From Auricularia sp. M13 (taxonomy: Eukaryota; Basidiomycota; Agaricomycetes; Auriculariales; Auriculariaceae): a stretch of 64,000 nt of DNA. The DNA is taken from contig CM073204.1 of NCBI GenBank assembly GCA_037042915.1, positions 248,001 to 312,000 of the forward strand, read 5' to 3'. The position numbers and the translations under genes are program-made. Below the pieces are notes generated by a model. The model saw only the letters and a list, made by a program, of their open reading frames with translations, made no database searches and was not told where the DNA came from. This document shows positions 22,257-33,795 of this stretch, piece after piece; position 1 is the first letter of the stretch; each line of letters begins with the position of its first letter.

Positions 22257-22964
22257 TCACGACACACGCTCCATCTGCGTTTGAAGAAGTTTCTTCGCAT
22301 CTCCACTCTCCCAATCGTCCCAACACAGCGCAAGTATGGCCGTATGTCGTCCTGGCTTCTTCTCGTCCCCACGCTTCAGTCCCTCCTTCCGTTCGGGCAA
22401 CGCGCGCTGCCAGCGCATGACTCCTTCGAGCTTGAAGCCCAGTCGTTCCCCAGCACGAATTGACGCAGCATTAGCCGTATTGGCCTGCCACTGCAGCCTC
22501 CGAAGCTTCAGGTCATCCATGCAGTATTTCACGAGCAGCCCGACGGCGTTCGTCAAGACGTGCGTCCGCTGCCATTCGGGCAGAATGAGGAGAAACCCTA
22601 TCTCGGCGAGCTCGTTGTCGGCGCTCGCGTTGAGGAGGCCGACGAGTCCCGCGGGCTCAGACTTCCTTGAAGTCGGGTTGACGGCAAAAAGGGCGAAAAG
22701 CGCTGTGCTTGGCGTGCTGCTGATGCGCACGGAATGCCAGGTATAGAAGTGCGAGCGCTGTGTCCAGGCGGGCCAGGGCAAGTAGCGGTGCAGCTCGGGA
22801 TACGAGACGATCTTGTCGATCAAATCGACATGCTCAACGCACAATTGCTGTAAATGACTCAGTTTCCGGCAGCCAGAGAGTGAAAAACAGCTGACTTCGA
22901 ATACTTCTAGCTTTACTCTGTCGTTCGACAAGTCCTTCAGCGGAAAGACAAATTCCTGTGACAT
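22257..22964 (-). CDS. GNAT-family N-acetyltransferase (RimJ/RimL-like)
   Basis: The protein starts MSQEFVFPLKDLSNDRVKLE. It has the GNAT features PELHRYLPWPAW, AGLVGLLNASADNELAEIGF and LPEWQRTHVLTNAVGLLVKY (acetyl-CoA pyrophosphate-loop region, with the usual RGxG loop poorly kept), then the typical NTANAASIRAGERLGFKLEG. A probable 48-nt intron (22895-22848, gtcagc...acag) is in frame, so both readings are open: 219 residues if spliced, 235 if not. Splicing gives the better fit to the family. Members transfer an acetyl group from acetyl-CoA to an amine of a protein or small molecule; the substrate is unknown. Confidence 0.75.
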   Translation of the reverse strand: MSQEFVFPLKDLSNDRVKLEVFEVSCFSLSGCRKLSHLQQLCVEHVDLIDKIVSYPELHRYLPWPAWTQRSHFYTWHSVRISSTPSTALFALFAVNPTSRKSEPAGLVGLLNASADNELAEIGFLLILPEWQRTHVLTNAVGLLVKYCMDDLKLRRLQWQANTANAASIRAGERLGFKLEGVMRWQRALPERKEGLKRGDEKKPGRHTAILALCWDDWESGDAKKLLQTQMERVS

Positions 22965-23168
22965 GGTCGTGGAGGTTCGAGTACAAGTTTCCGCTAGTTT
23001 CGGCACCGGCCCGATGAACACGCAAATGGGTCTGTAACAGCCAAATGTTCATTTCGCGACCTAGATAGGATACATCCAACCTCAATATCTTACATATTAG
23101 ATCTATGACCGGTAACGAAAGTGAGATGCTGCGAACGAGGATGAACGCATATGGCACCTGCCAAGTAC

Positions 23169-24606
23169 CTAGCGGTGCCTGGGAGCAACCAAGTCAGAGG
23201 ACCCGGGTTCCCAAGTTTCATAGGAGTCTGCCGTCGAGGTTGCAGTTATGGTCGCCCACCGTCGTAAGGGCCGCTGCGAGCGGTCGTCATCTGCCAGCAC
23301 GTATCTCCGACCCATATGTGGGAGCGGACCCACAGCCTCCGTCTGCCGATCGTACAAGTCAGAGCTCCCCTGGAACGTCCTTCGAAGGCTCTGGATGAGC
23401 GAGCTGACCGCCGGCGGCGGTAGATGCGCTTCTCGAGCAGATTCAAGCAAAGCAGCCTCGACTGCAGCGAGAGAGACACCACTCTGCGCCGAGTGAGTCG
23501 AATGCGGACTATTGACCCTGGCTCCCACCAAGGTCCGCTCAGATCTGCTTGACGCGGCTGTGCCGGGATGTGCAAGATCTGCTTCGGTGGACAGCGCAAG
23601 TGCTGATGCGCTCTGTGTCCCGCGGGCGCGTTGCAGCCTATCACTGTTTGTGTGATTCTGCGATGGCACCGTTGACATCGCGTGGGAAACTTGAGTAGGC
23701 AAGCGATATTAGAGACCTCTCACTCACTGGCTGCGGTCGAATCACGACGTACGATTAGAGGGACCGTAGCTCGACGAGGCTTGTGTCATCATCGATGGAG
23801 TGGGTGCACGAGACCTGCTCGGCTCCGAGCCCAGTGGAAGTGGACCGCTTTGGCGGCGCTCGCGTCGCCGTATGACAACGCAGGCTACGATGGCGACAAT
23901 AATTATCGTCATGCTGAAAGCAGACGAGAGCGCTATGCCGAAGATGGCACCGTTGCTCAGCACGATTCTGCATTTGATCCAGTCAGGACCCATACCAGGT
24001 GTATGGTCTGGGCTTGAATGAACGCACCTGGAGTGGCCAGTGTCATCGTCTGAACCGCCTTGTCTCCTGATTTGAAGCTACGGAGTCGTTTGAGCTCCAT
24101 AAAGCGAATGTCCTTCTTCATCGAACATACCAAAACATCTCCTATGGGCGGAAGGCAGACCATGCAGAGTGACAGGAGGATCCGAAGAGTTTGAAAACGA
24201 CTTGCACGCACGGGAAAGAGTGGCAGCTGGGCGGGGGAGGAGGAGGAACAAGAGGTACGGAAAGCTGGAGGCGGCCCTTGCAGCGTCAAGGGTGGAACCA
24301 AGAGCAGGTGGTGGCTGCAGTTGACACGCAACTGTTCCAGCTCAGGAGATGTCTGCAGCACTGCCAAAGCATTGACAAGCTGTTTAACCATATGCGACCG
24401 ACATGCAAACATCGGATTATACGCGGGTGGTCAGGTTGCCAGTGTCTTGAACTTTGTTGTTGGAGCCTGGCGCTGTGCAAGAAGTTGCGTTGCTGCTCAG
24501 TCAAATTTGCGTCTGAGAAAAAGAGATGGTCGAGTCGGATGTCGAATTCGGCCTGCGTCATTGCACTTGTACCACCACCATCTTCAGATTCATCCAACGC
24601 TGTCAT
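23169..24606 (-). CDS. Single-pass membrane protein with long Ser-rich cytoplasmic tail
   Basis: My model has six exons (24606-24423, 24360-24212, 24141-24131, 24066-24028, 23967-23753, 23689-23169) that join in one frame to 372 residues. Exon 3 would be an 11-nt micro-exon. The first two junctions are less certain than the last three. Residues 1-127 contain no signal peptide. A hydrophobic helix spans about 138-160 (GIALSSAFSMTIII...), followed by RRRERR. The tail of about 210 residues is rich in Ser, Arg and Ala and carries a more ordered stretch, VSLAAVEAALLESAREA, then a second helix-like segment. The family is not recognised. It is shaped like the protein at 3203-4225, but I see no clear sequence identity. 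It could be two neighbouring genes if the upstream exons are wrong. Confidence 0.55.
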
Positions 24607-25249
24607 TCGCGCGTAATACAGCTGGGAGTGGTTAGTCAGTAGGCTCGTCCCGCCAGGCGCCTGCCCGCCGAGCTGGACACCGAAATTAAATTCAGCAGCA
24701 GCCGTAGTGGACTAGCCATGCAGAATCTTCGGCACGTCGAGTCGAGCACATCTCCCGTAACTTTCACATCCCGTTTGAACGCGCTGCTGGAGTTGTCCGT
24801 TCCAGTATCACGCACAGAGCCTTGATTTTAGTGCCTGCCTTCTCGCCTCCTTTACTATCTTCTACATACTGGGTTCGCAGTGATGCAATATACGTGTCGG
24901 ACGTAAAGTTACTCTCACCTCCTTTGCGATACGGAGACTGGCAGGTGCCTCCTGCTCGGATTCGCTCGATGTGGGATGTAAGAGCGCCCGTCGTTGCCGC
25001 TCACCTATCAGATAACACGCCGGCCTTTTTCAACTTGCTTCTCACTCCCAATATCGTCGATGGGAATGCATTGCACGGCGAATGATTCGTGTCCATTCGT
25101 GGGACTATTACGTAAGGGCGGCGTGAGTCGCCCGTTGTCTGAGTCACAAAGCTCTCATCTCGGCCGATCCAGTGGCCATCGCGTGCATATATAAAGGAAC
25201 AGAGATCGCACTGAACGAAGAGCACTCTCGCGCTTTAACCGTGAACCAA
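24607..25249. other. Divergent intergenic region before the O-methyltransferase
   Basis: 643 bp between the divergent starts of the membrane-protein gene and the O-methyltransferase. It holds a strong TATA box for the plus-strand gene. I see no other gene. Confidence 0.5.
25188..25195 (+). promoter_or_regulatory. TATA box of the O-methyltransferase gene
   Basis: TATATAAA, 55-62 bp before the ATG at 25250, in the usual position for a basidiomycete promoter with a short leader. Confidence 0.65.
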
Positions 25250-25971
25250 ATGGCCGCTCCCCCAGCATCGAACGCGCTTGCGGATGTCCCGCCGCACATC
25301 CTCGCCCTCCTCGCCGAGCTGCATGCGCGCTCGCTTGAGCAGGAGGCCGCGATCTCCGACGCGGTGTACCGCGACCGCTCGCAGCCCGAGCGCCTCGCAG
25401 CGCTCATGCGCGACAAGTTCATCGCGCTCGACAGGGACAAGTGCGAGTTCATCTATACGCTGCTGCGTGCGACGGGCGCGCGGACCGTCGTGGAGGCCGG
25501 CACGAGCTTCGGCGTCAGCACGATCTACCTCGCGCTCGGCGTGGGTGAGGGCGGGAAGGTCATCGCGACGGAGCACGAGCCGACCAAGGCGGCGCAGGCG
25601 CGCGCGCATTGGAAGCAGGCGGGCGAGCTGGTCGAGAAGGTCATCGAGCTGCGCGAGGGGGATTTGCTGGAGACGCTCAAGACGGATATGCCGCAGGTCG
25701 ACTTTCTCCTCCTCGATAGTGCGTGCCGTTCGGCAATGAGACTGAGAATCGCTGACCATTCATCGAAGTATGGACGCCGATGGCGCTCCCTACACTCAAG
25801 CTTGTCATGCCGCATCTGCGCCGCGGCGCGGTTATCGTGGCGGACAACACCGTCTCGCACGCGGAGAGCTACGCAGAGTTTCTAGCGGTCGTGAGAGCGC
25901 CAGACGGGCCGTTCCGGAGCCTGGTTCTCCCGTACTCGAACGGCCTAGAGATGTCTGTATACCTCCCATGA
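25250..25971 (+). CDS. SAM-dependent O-methyltransferase-like protein
   Basis: Two exons (25250-25718, 25769-25971) around a 50-nt intron give 223 residues. The ATG at 25250 begins MAAPPASN and lies just after the TATA box. The class I methyltransferase fold is visible: motif I as VVEAGTSFGVSTIYLA (AdoMet glycine loop), an acidic ATEHEP at the end of beta-2, REGDLLETL near motif II, VDFLLLDIW across the splice site, and RRGAVIVADNT late in the fold. The length fits the small bacterial/fungal O-methyltransferase family. Acceptor residues cannot be judged. It is co-oriented with the NmrA-like gene 763 bp downstream, and the pair could serve one small-molecule pathway; that is inference only. 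Confidence 0.8.
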
Positions 25972-26734
25972 GTGTAGTCTACATATGAACAGCGCCAATG
26001 TTTACGCACTCATCTCAGTGGAACAGAGTCAGTTCCAGTCTCTGGCCGACCGTAGATGGTTGAAATGGTAAACTATTGCACGGTTTGAAGAGTCAGCGTT
26101 CCTATCGCAGCCTCCAGCCTCCCTTTATCATATACAACGCTCTCAGTTGAAATATGAGATTCATTGGCCGTTGCGGCACTTGTAACGAGGAAGCGCGCGA
26201 AGGCGTGTGCATGACAAAGCCCCGACGTCGGACTGCGCAAGCTTTAGTTGCCCTGCCCGTCTGACCGATCCACCCCACAGATACCCGTGCTTCCAGCTGT
26301 TCTCAAATGTCAGAGAATTCTGCAGGTGTGTGTGTTCGGGCTCGTGGATTCGCGCTCCAACGAGATGCTCCACTTCACCATACAGATTTTACTCCCGAAG
26401 ACGGCCTATGCTCTCTAAGTCCGTCCCGCGCGCAAATTCATATGGCGGCACTGCGAGCGCCCGTGGAGCGCAAATCCACTAGCCCGAACACACACAGCTG
26501 TGGAATTCTCTCACATTTGCGAACAGCTGTCAGACACTACATGCATTTGCCTCGCATGTCATTCTTGCCGCAGAGTGCATCATGCTGAGGCGGCTGGGTG
26601 ATTCAGCGATTACGGATCGCTATCGCGAGCAAACAAACAACTTGTTTGCTTTGGCATCGTCGTATCGCGAGTCTAGGTATAAAAGCTTCATCTCAGTCTC
26701 TGCATGGAGTACAGTATCAGCAACATCAAATTCA
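25972..26734. other. Intergenic region before the NmrA-like gene
   Basis: 763 bp between two co-directional genes. The right end holds the promoter of the NmrA-like gene. No other gene is supported. Confidence 0.5.
26678..26684 (+). promoter_or_regulatory. TATA box of the NmrA-like gene
   Basis: TATAAAA, 51-57 bp before the ATG at 26735. Confidence 0.65.
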
Positions 26735-27997
26735 ATGGCAGCAGACAACGCTACGAAGAAGATTATCGCCGTGATCGGTGGCACCGGGGCGCAGGGACGG
26801 GCGGTCGTGCAAGCGTTGCTGGCGGACGACTCGCCCTTCGCGGTGCGCATCCTCACGCGCAGCACGAGTCATCCTCTCGCAAAAGAGCTTGCGGTGCTCC
26901 CGCGCGTGGAACTCGTTGAAGGTAAGCTTTTCCCGAGACGGCAAGCGCTGCCCGAATCTCACTGTGTGCTCGGAATGGGAAGGCGCGATCCAGGACTCTG
27001 TTGCACTCGCCCGCACCCTGGACGGCGCCTACGGCGCATTCGTCAACACGGACTCGTTTACGCTGGGCGAGGCTGCCGAGCTGCACATTGGTGTGCGCAT
27101 CTACGAGGCGGCGCGCCGCGCGGGGGTGAGGCATTTCGTGTGGAGCTCGTTGGAGTATAAACTCAAAGTGAGACTGCTCTCCGGAGTCCGACACTCGAGG
27201 CGCTGACTGAGGATGTAGGAGAATGGTTACGACGAGCGGTACGACGCGCCGCATTACAGCGCGAAAGGCCGGGTGTGGGAGTTCGTCAAGTCGCAGGCGG
27301 CGCAGGATAACAATGGAATGGTTTGCACGGCTCTCGTGACCGGGCCGTACATGGAGTCCCTGAGCACTGTACGTCATTCGCACCTCCGATGTGCGAGAGC
27401 TAAGGCTGAAGGGTTGTATTAAAGTTATACGGCCCCATCGGCAAGCGCAAGAGCGACGGCGCATTCGTCTTCGCCAACCCCTGGACCGAGGGCGAGCACT
27501 TCCCGTTCGTCGCCCTGCGCGACATCGGCTTCTTCGCGCGCTGGATCTTCTTCGACAACGGACTCTCCTCCTCATCGAGCACCTCCGTCAACGGGCAAGA
27601 AATCCGCATCATATCCCAACTCATCTCCCCCACCGACCTCGTCCAAGCCTTCGAGCACACAACCGGCCTAAAGGCCGTCTTCATCTCGCTCTCGCACGAA
27701 GACTTCATCGCGTCGCTCGCCTTCGCCCAGCGGCCCGTTGCGTCGGACGTTCCTCACGGGAAGACATTCGCTGAGATGTTCCGCGCGGGGCTGAGGATTT
27801 GGACGGAGTCCGGCCAGGTTGTGCGCGATATGGAGTGGATACGGAGGACGAATCCTGAGACGCGCACGGTGGAGGGTTGGATGCGGGAGACGGGGTATGA
27901 TGGCGGTGCGAAGGCCGCGGGGAGCTTGTTGAAGGCGCATGAAGGCGCTGAGGTGGCCCCGCGTGTCCTTGCGGAGCTTGATCATCTTTTGGAGTAA
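26735..27997 (+). CDS. NmrA-like NAD(P)-binding protein
   Basis: Four exons (26735-26921, 26983-27167, 27219-27368, 27425-27997) give 364 residues in frame. The N-terminal Rossmann motif GGTGAQG is at 15-21 (atypical SDR pattern GxxGxxG), followed by AVRILTRSTSHPLAKEL, as in NmrA/HSCARG proteins. GAYGAFVNTDSFT, GVRHFVWSSLEY and HYSAKGRVWEFVK follow in the family order. The canonical SDR Tyr-Lys pair is absent, so it may be a redox-sensing regulator rather than a dehydrogenase. The last third has an unusual insert-like stretch around PETRTVEGWMRE. It sits beside the O-methyltransferase in the same orientation. Confidence 0.8.
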
Positions 27998-28469
27998 CTG
28001 CTGTATTTAATTTGCCTCAAGTTGAGCTGCTATAGCGAGTTGCCGTGTTGACAGAACACTGTAGTTGCGACAAATAGAAGTTGCATTCAGAGCAGCAAGG
28101 ACCTAAAACTGGCATATAAAATCTGCTTCCAAGAGTCATGGTATAGCGATGCGCTCAAAGGGTGCTTACAGTGTAAAGGTAAACTCGAGGGTCCTTCGGG
28201 ATTGTTCGGGATTAGGTATAAAGAGGCTTTGGGCCCGACAAGGCAACGCCGCCATTTCTGACGTAAACCTCAAGTTTCATGGCCAATGTGGGAACAGGTG
28301 GGTGACAGTCGCACGGAAGATGTTGTGTGGGTGTTGCGGCCGGCAACTGTATCGCCGGCAAGGCCCGATACCTTATTCGGTCCATTCCTCCTCTCCCACC
28401 CGTCTGCATCAAATAAAGGTCGCGCTCGCCGCAGACCGAGTCCCGTTCTTCCCCTCAAAAAATCCCAAT
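27998..28469. other. Intergenic region and 5' leader of the ribosomal protein gene
   Basis: 472 bp between the NmrA-like stop and the first coding base of the S0 gene. A TATAAAA-like element occurs near 28114. The right part is presumably transcribed leader. No other gene is seen. Confidence 0.5.
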
Positions 28470-29475
28470 AGTGCGTCGCATACTGCGCCCAGGCTGGCTG
28501 TATGCGTGGTGCTCACCGTGCGCCTATAGTGTCGTCGAAACTGCCGTCGATTCTGAGCGCGACGGACGAGGAGATCCAGCTCCTGCTCGCTGCGCAATGC
28601 CACCTGGGCACGAAGAACTGCGAAAAGCACATGGAGCCCTACGTCTTCAAGCGGCGGCCTGACGGTGCGTTCACAGTCTTAATATCCCAGGATTATTTTT
28701 GCTGATATTATGCGCGTCGTTGCAAGGCATCCACATTATCAACATTGGCAAGACGTGGGAAAAGCTCGTGCTCGCTGCGCGTGTCATTGCCGCGATCGAG
28801 AACCCGAACGACGTCTGCGTGATCTCTGCGCGCCCGTACGGCCAGCGCGCGGTGCTCAAGTTCGCGGCCAACACGGGCGCTCAGGCGATCGCTGGCCGGT
28901 TCACGCCCGGCTCGTTCACGAACTACATCACGCGCTCTTTCAAGGAGCCGCGCCTCATCGTCGTCACCGACCCGCGCGTCGACCACCAAGCCATCCGCGA
29001 GGCGTCCTATGTCAACATCCCCGTCATTGCCCTCTGCGACACCGACGCACCGCTGCAGTTCGTCGACATTGCCATCCCCACCAACAACAAGAGCAAGCAC
29101 GCCATCGGCCTCCTCTGGTGGCTGCTCTGCCGCGAGGTCCTCCGCCTCCGCGGCACCGTCCCGCGCACGCAGGACGGCTGGCCCGTCATGGTCGACATGT
29201 TCTTCTACCGTGACCCCGAGGAGGTCGAGAAGGAGGCCCAGGAAGCTGCGGCTGCCAAGGCGGAGGCCGCTGCCGCTGCCGCCGTCGACGAGGCCGTCGC
29301 TCCGGAGTCCTGGGACGCAACTGGCACTGGCGCGGGCATCAGCTCCGGTCTCGTCACCGGCGCCGGCGCCCTCGACTGGGCCGCAGACACCAGCGCCGCT
29401 GTTGGCGAGTGGGGTGCTGAGCCGGCTGCCGCGGGTGGCGCGGACTGGGCAGCGTCGGGTGGTGACGGCTGGTAG
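28470..29475 (+). CDS. RPS0: 40S ribosomal protein S0 (uS2)
   Basis: Exons 28470, 28530-28664 and 28727-29475 give 294 residues. The start codon appears split by a 59-nt intron: A at 28470, TG at 28530. This yields [17 protein letters not shown], the conserved N-terminus. Family blocks follow: [80 protein letters not shown] and [14 protein letters not shown]. The C-terminal tail is Ala/Trp/acidic-rich, as in fungal and animal RPSA. It is a structural protein of the 40S head, needed for 20S pre-rRNA maturation in yeast. If the intron were not spliced, an ATG at 28502 would give a different N-terminus ([10 protein letters not shown]), which is less likely. Confidence 0.93.
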
Positions 29476-30020
29476 ACGCTGTCGCGCGCATGAGGAGGCA
29501 AAAGCGTTATGCGGTCGGCATGTTCTTCGTCAACGTTTTATTGAATCCTATGACTTTCATGCTCGCGTGGCATACCGCGTTTCAAAAATTCAATCCCGCT
29601 GGACAGGCCTGCCAGATCTTTCTCTCCACTGAGCTCGTGAAAGTGGAAGCAGGTAATTATCAGTCACGTTTGCCTGAGGATTTTATCAGGCTGATGAGGT
29701 CCGTGAGTCAATTGACTTGCAATTGACCGGCAGACTGCTGGATTATATACTCTGAGGTTGTCGATGACATGGGAACAGAGATAGCGTGCAATGAGATAGG
29801 GAAAGTGAAGCTGAAGATGGGAACGAGTTCAGCCCAAGTCGACTCGCAATTTTGAATTGTTGATACATGCAATTGTATTTGGGGGAAATACTTTTTCTAT
29901 CAGTACAGTAGGTCTAAGTAAAGAAACAGATCCAAAAGAGTGTGAAGATGTTTTGTCCGTTGGAGAACAGATGGGTATCATAAGCTCAAGTCATCGGAAA
30001 GGATGCACATCTTGCAACGT
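29476..30020. other. Intergenic region between convergent genes
   Basis: 545 bp between the stop codons of the S0 gene and the tandem-DOMON gene. It holds both 3' flanks. No gene is supported. Confidence 0.5.
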
Positions 30021-32238
30021 TCACGATTCCTCTGCAGAGACATGTCAGATTCGCTACCACCGAAATATAGTGTCACCAAATCTACTCACGAGAGCTCCTC
30101 TCGTCCTTCCCCACGCCCTCCGCCTCCCGCGCCTGCTTTTCCTGGCGGAACTGCCTCGGCAGCAAGAACAACCCACCAAAGTACAGCAGCGGAAGTGCGA
30201 CGACCCACACGATCCACAGCACGTTCACGGCGTTGCTGACCTTCCCGCGGCGCGTCGCGCGGTCCCACTCGTGCTCGTACCCGCTGCGCACCTGCGCGTA
30301 CGCCAGCCCGATGATCGCGAGCCCGACGATCGCGTGCGCGTAGTTCTGCACGGGGCGGCGGCCGGAGCGCGGCTTGACGAAGTGCACGATTGAACCGAAG
30401 AGGACTTGGAGGAGGTAGAGGATGAAGAGTGCAAGGCCAAGTCTCTGTGCGCGGTGGCAATGTAAGTATGAGGGGATTGGATGTGAGATTTGGGGGAACG
30501 GACCTTGTGGAAGTCGTTGTAGTGCTCGGCACCGCGTTGCTCGACCGCGCTGGTGGCAAATGCGAACGCGATCACCATAATGGGGAAAGCTGCATCAAGG
30601 CCGCAAGAATGAGTACACAATGTACAGACGCGGAAACGAGATGCAAACGCACTCAACCATCCCTGAATGACCGCGTGCGCCCTGAACCACTTCTTGCCCG
30701 AGACGCTCGTGCGCAACAAGCGGGCGACGAGCGCGCCAATGGGGAGCATGACCAGAAAGCCAACAGCAAACAGCACCGCATGCACGACGACGAACTTCTG
30801 CCACCGGTTGAGCGGCGGCTGCGAGCTCGCGGCCGAGTTAGCAGGCGCTCCGGTGCTGGTGAGCGGGCCTGAAGCGTCGAGTACGACGGCGCCGTAGCCG
30901 AGGTCGTGGAACTTGATCGTTGCGTTCGGCGAGGCGCTGTCCGGGCTCGTCGACGCCGCCGCCCAAATGAGCTGCTGCGCGGAGGCATCGCCGGAAGTGG
31001 GGATGGTGAATGTGAAGGTTGGTTGCGCGGATTGCGCGGCGCTGGCTGCGCTGTTGAGTGTGGCTACGCGCGGCGGGTTCACCACGGGCGTGGGCATAAC
31101 GTTTCCGGGTGCCGTGCGCTGAGAAAGGACGACCCCGCCGGATGGATCCTGGTACAGCACGACCATCTGCGAGCCTGCCATTTGCTGGCCAAAACCTCTG
31201 CGGGATCACGATCAGAAGCCACCTCTGCAACTTCGGAAAGCAGAACGTACAATCCAATCCATCCCAGCGTCTTAGTGGTCACTGAAGTCAACTCGTACAC
31301 AGTCGTGCTGGCATTGACGACGGCGGAGATGCACATGACCTGCGGGTCGCCCACACATGTCCTACCGCCCGTCGTTCCCGCGGTCGTGGCCGAACCAGAG
31401 GCTTCAGGGTCTGCAGCCGACGACGAAGTTGCGACGGCACTAGTGGTGACTTCGGTGGCAGAGGACGTTTGAGAGGGTGCAGTGCTGCCAGTGCCCGATC
31501 CCGCGCTAGACGCGGCGGAGGCGGGGACCGAGACATCAAGCACCGTCGAACCGAATCCTGCGTCATGGAATTGGATGGTGGCATCGGCCGCTGCGCTGCT
31601 TGGTGCTTGCAGCGATGCCGCCCAGATTAGCTGCTGCTGGGTCAAAGCAGCGCCTTCCGCGTTGGGTATCGTGAAGGCAAACGTCGGCTGGTCTGCCAGT
31701 CCGTTACTGAGGGACGCATCGAGCTTTGCCACGCGCGGCGGCGCGGCGACGGGGGTCGGCATGACATGACCGCCGGCCTGGCGCTGGCTGAGCGTGATTT
31801 TCCCGTCGGCGTTGGCCCACATTATGACCATTGGCGAGCCTGCCATTTTCTGTCCAAAACCGCTGCGGCATTGTCAGGCGCAAGATTGAGTTCTGAAGAA
31901 AGTGCACCAACAGGCCGACCCATCCTGGTGGAATGGAGCCGATGTAATCCAGTAGATCTGTGCCAGGGTGAGTTTGTGAACTGGGGGAGAGAGAAACATG
32001 TACTGACAGGTGGTATCTGTCGCGCCGACCGTAGCGGTAATGCAAAGTGTCTGCGATGCGTAAGCTCCTCGTTTCCCTGTGAAGTTAATCATCTGCCTAC
32101 CTGTTGAAGACACGTGCGATTGCTGTGGGACGACGTAGTGGGAGTGGAGCTCATGCCAGCAGACATCGTAGTTGTAGCTGCACGAGCGAGCACCGACGAA
32201 GCGAGCACTGGGAGCAGGTATTGCGATGTCGGGCGCAT
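30021..32238 (-). CDS. Tandem-DOMON cytochrome b561 membrane protein
   Basis: Eight exons (32238-32101, 32050-32008, 31957-31912, 31862-31251, 31197-30653, 30589-30504, 30444-30090, 30031-30021) give 611 residues. A signal peptide (MRPTSQYLLPVLASSVL) precedes DOMON 1 (about 43-187), a Ser/Thr/Ala-rich linker (188-243), DOMON 2 (244-390) and a five- or six-helix b561 part (about 410-580). Each DOMON has GFGQxMAGSxM and a late FHD, positions that fit the Met/His heme ligands of the cellobiose-dehydrogenase-type cytochrome. The b561 part keeps four histidines (VVHAV, RAHAV, IVHF, YAHAI) for two hemes. It should pass electrons across the plasma membrane to or from an outside partner. The last 11-nt exon is supported by an identical-length exon in the paralogue at 50273; reading through would end at 30082. 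Confidence 0.82.
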
Positions 32239-33795
32239 GGCAGGAGGCGAGGCGGGCGAAGAGATGGAATGTGAGAGTTAGCACGAGGGTGCCTAGGGTT
32301 ATTATACTTCTGAGCGCGGATCCCTAGAGTGCGGCTGACGTGCGCGGAACCGGTTGGATGTGAAACCAGTCTGATACCAAACTTGCCACCCCGATCGCGG
32401 GCTGCCCTGCCGCTGGTCCATCCGAGACGGGAGTACCGTCGCCATGTCCGCATGGCGCAGCTCGAGCGTCATAGAGCGCACCGATGTGGATTTGGAAAAG
32501 GAGGCATCCGCGATAGTCGGCAGCCCGCCCGCCGCCACTTGATTGCACCTGCTTCTTCGGACGTGCCGCAATACCATTAGTTGCGATGCATTCATGCATT
32601 CCACGCCAACGCAGCGGCGTAACGACTCACTGCAAGGCGCCAGGCAGTCGGTACACAGCTCAAATGACGGTCCATGATAGCAGAAAGGACCATTAATGTC
32701 AAATGAGACACTGGTCGCCCCTAATAGACCAGTCTGATCCTAAACGCGAGTCGCGCGCAAGCACTGAAGCCGCCGCCACAGAAGATGAGGGAAAGAAGCG
32801 GAGTTACCCAATCCGTGCTTTCCCTGCCCTTCAATTGGCGCCGCAACATAAGGGAGGTAGAATTGATACTTGGCTCGAGTATGAAGACACTACATATCAG
32901 ATTAGGTTTAGTTTATTGGTGACCTGAAAAAATAGTTACGGACTCAGTACAGTATGAAGTCCACGGCAAAATCTGCGCAATCATCACAGCGAAGGAGCTT
33001 TATGCGATGCTGAGTGCAATGGTCACATAAGAAATAATTAACCTCGATGCGGAACGGATCACCGCTCCCTAAAGAGAGACCAGATGCGCAGACGGAGAAG
33101 ACCCAAATCCTGAGCGTCTGAGCGTCTTCCCTGGCAGGTCCACACCGTTGGAAGATCGGAAGAGCGCTCCGCAGCTGGTGTATCCTACTTATCTACGCAG
33201 GGAAGACGTATCCATATGTTCAGTGCGTCTTCGCCGCCGTGTCCGAGTGGCTTCCTTAGCAATGTCGCGAGCCTTCTCTTTCCTATCGACTGCTGGATCG
33301 GCCAAACATTCCATTAATGCTTGAATGGGTACTTATAGAGCACTCTTCACACTGTGTTCTTCGCGGTGTCTGACTGCAGAACAAGGACGGCGCGGCCTGT
33401 CCCCCGTGCCACCCTTGACATGTCACAGTTGCCGACGAATCAGGGGAGTTCACTGCGCACCAGGCTCAACGACTGCAGACTCATCAAAGATGTCACCTCA
33501 CCATAGGATCGTGCCCGTCAATAGGGCAACTGCCAAGAATCATCATGATTTCAAATATTCTTTGCATGGAAACTTAGGCCGGTATACGATGGAAGTAAGT
33601 GTAACGATGTTGCCTATTCTGAGTGGTCTACGTCCTCAGCGTCCGAGTCTTTTGAGTCGTCTAGTGACTCTTGCCACCGACACCACGACCCCAGCAAGCT
33701 GTATGTCATGCATAATCTAAGCAAAGGATAGGATGAGATAGAGTAGAATAGTGCATGAAAGGATATGAATGAGTGTGATATGATGCCCCTATTAA
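32239..33795. other. Intergenic region between DOMON and F-box genes
   Basis: 1.56 kb with no supported gene. A TATAAT element on the minus strand (32301-32306) lies about 63 bp before the tandem-DOMON start. The right part is the 3' flank of F-box copy 5 and includes an AT-richer stretch near 33000. Confidence 0.5.

Noticed and set aside
33228-33300. tRNA-like A-box (GTCCGAGTGGCTTC)
   Set aside because: No matching B-box, anticodon arm or acceptor stem could be folded downstream.
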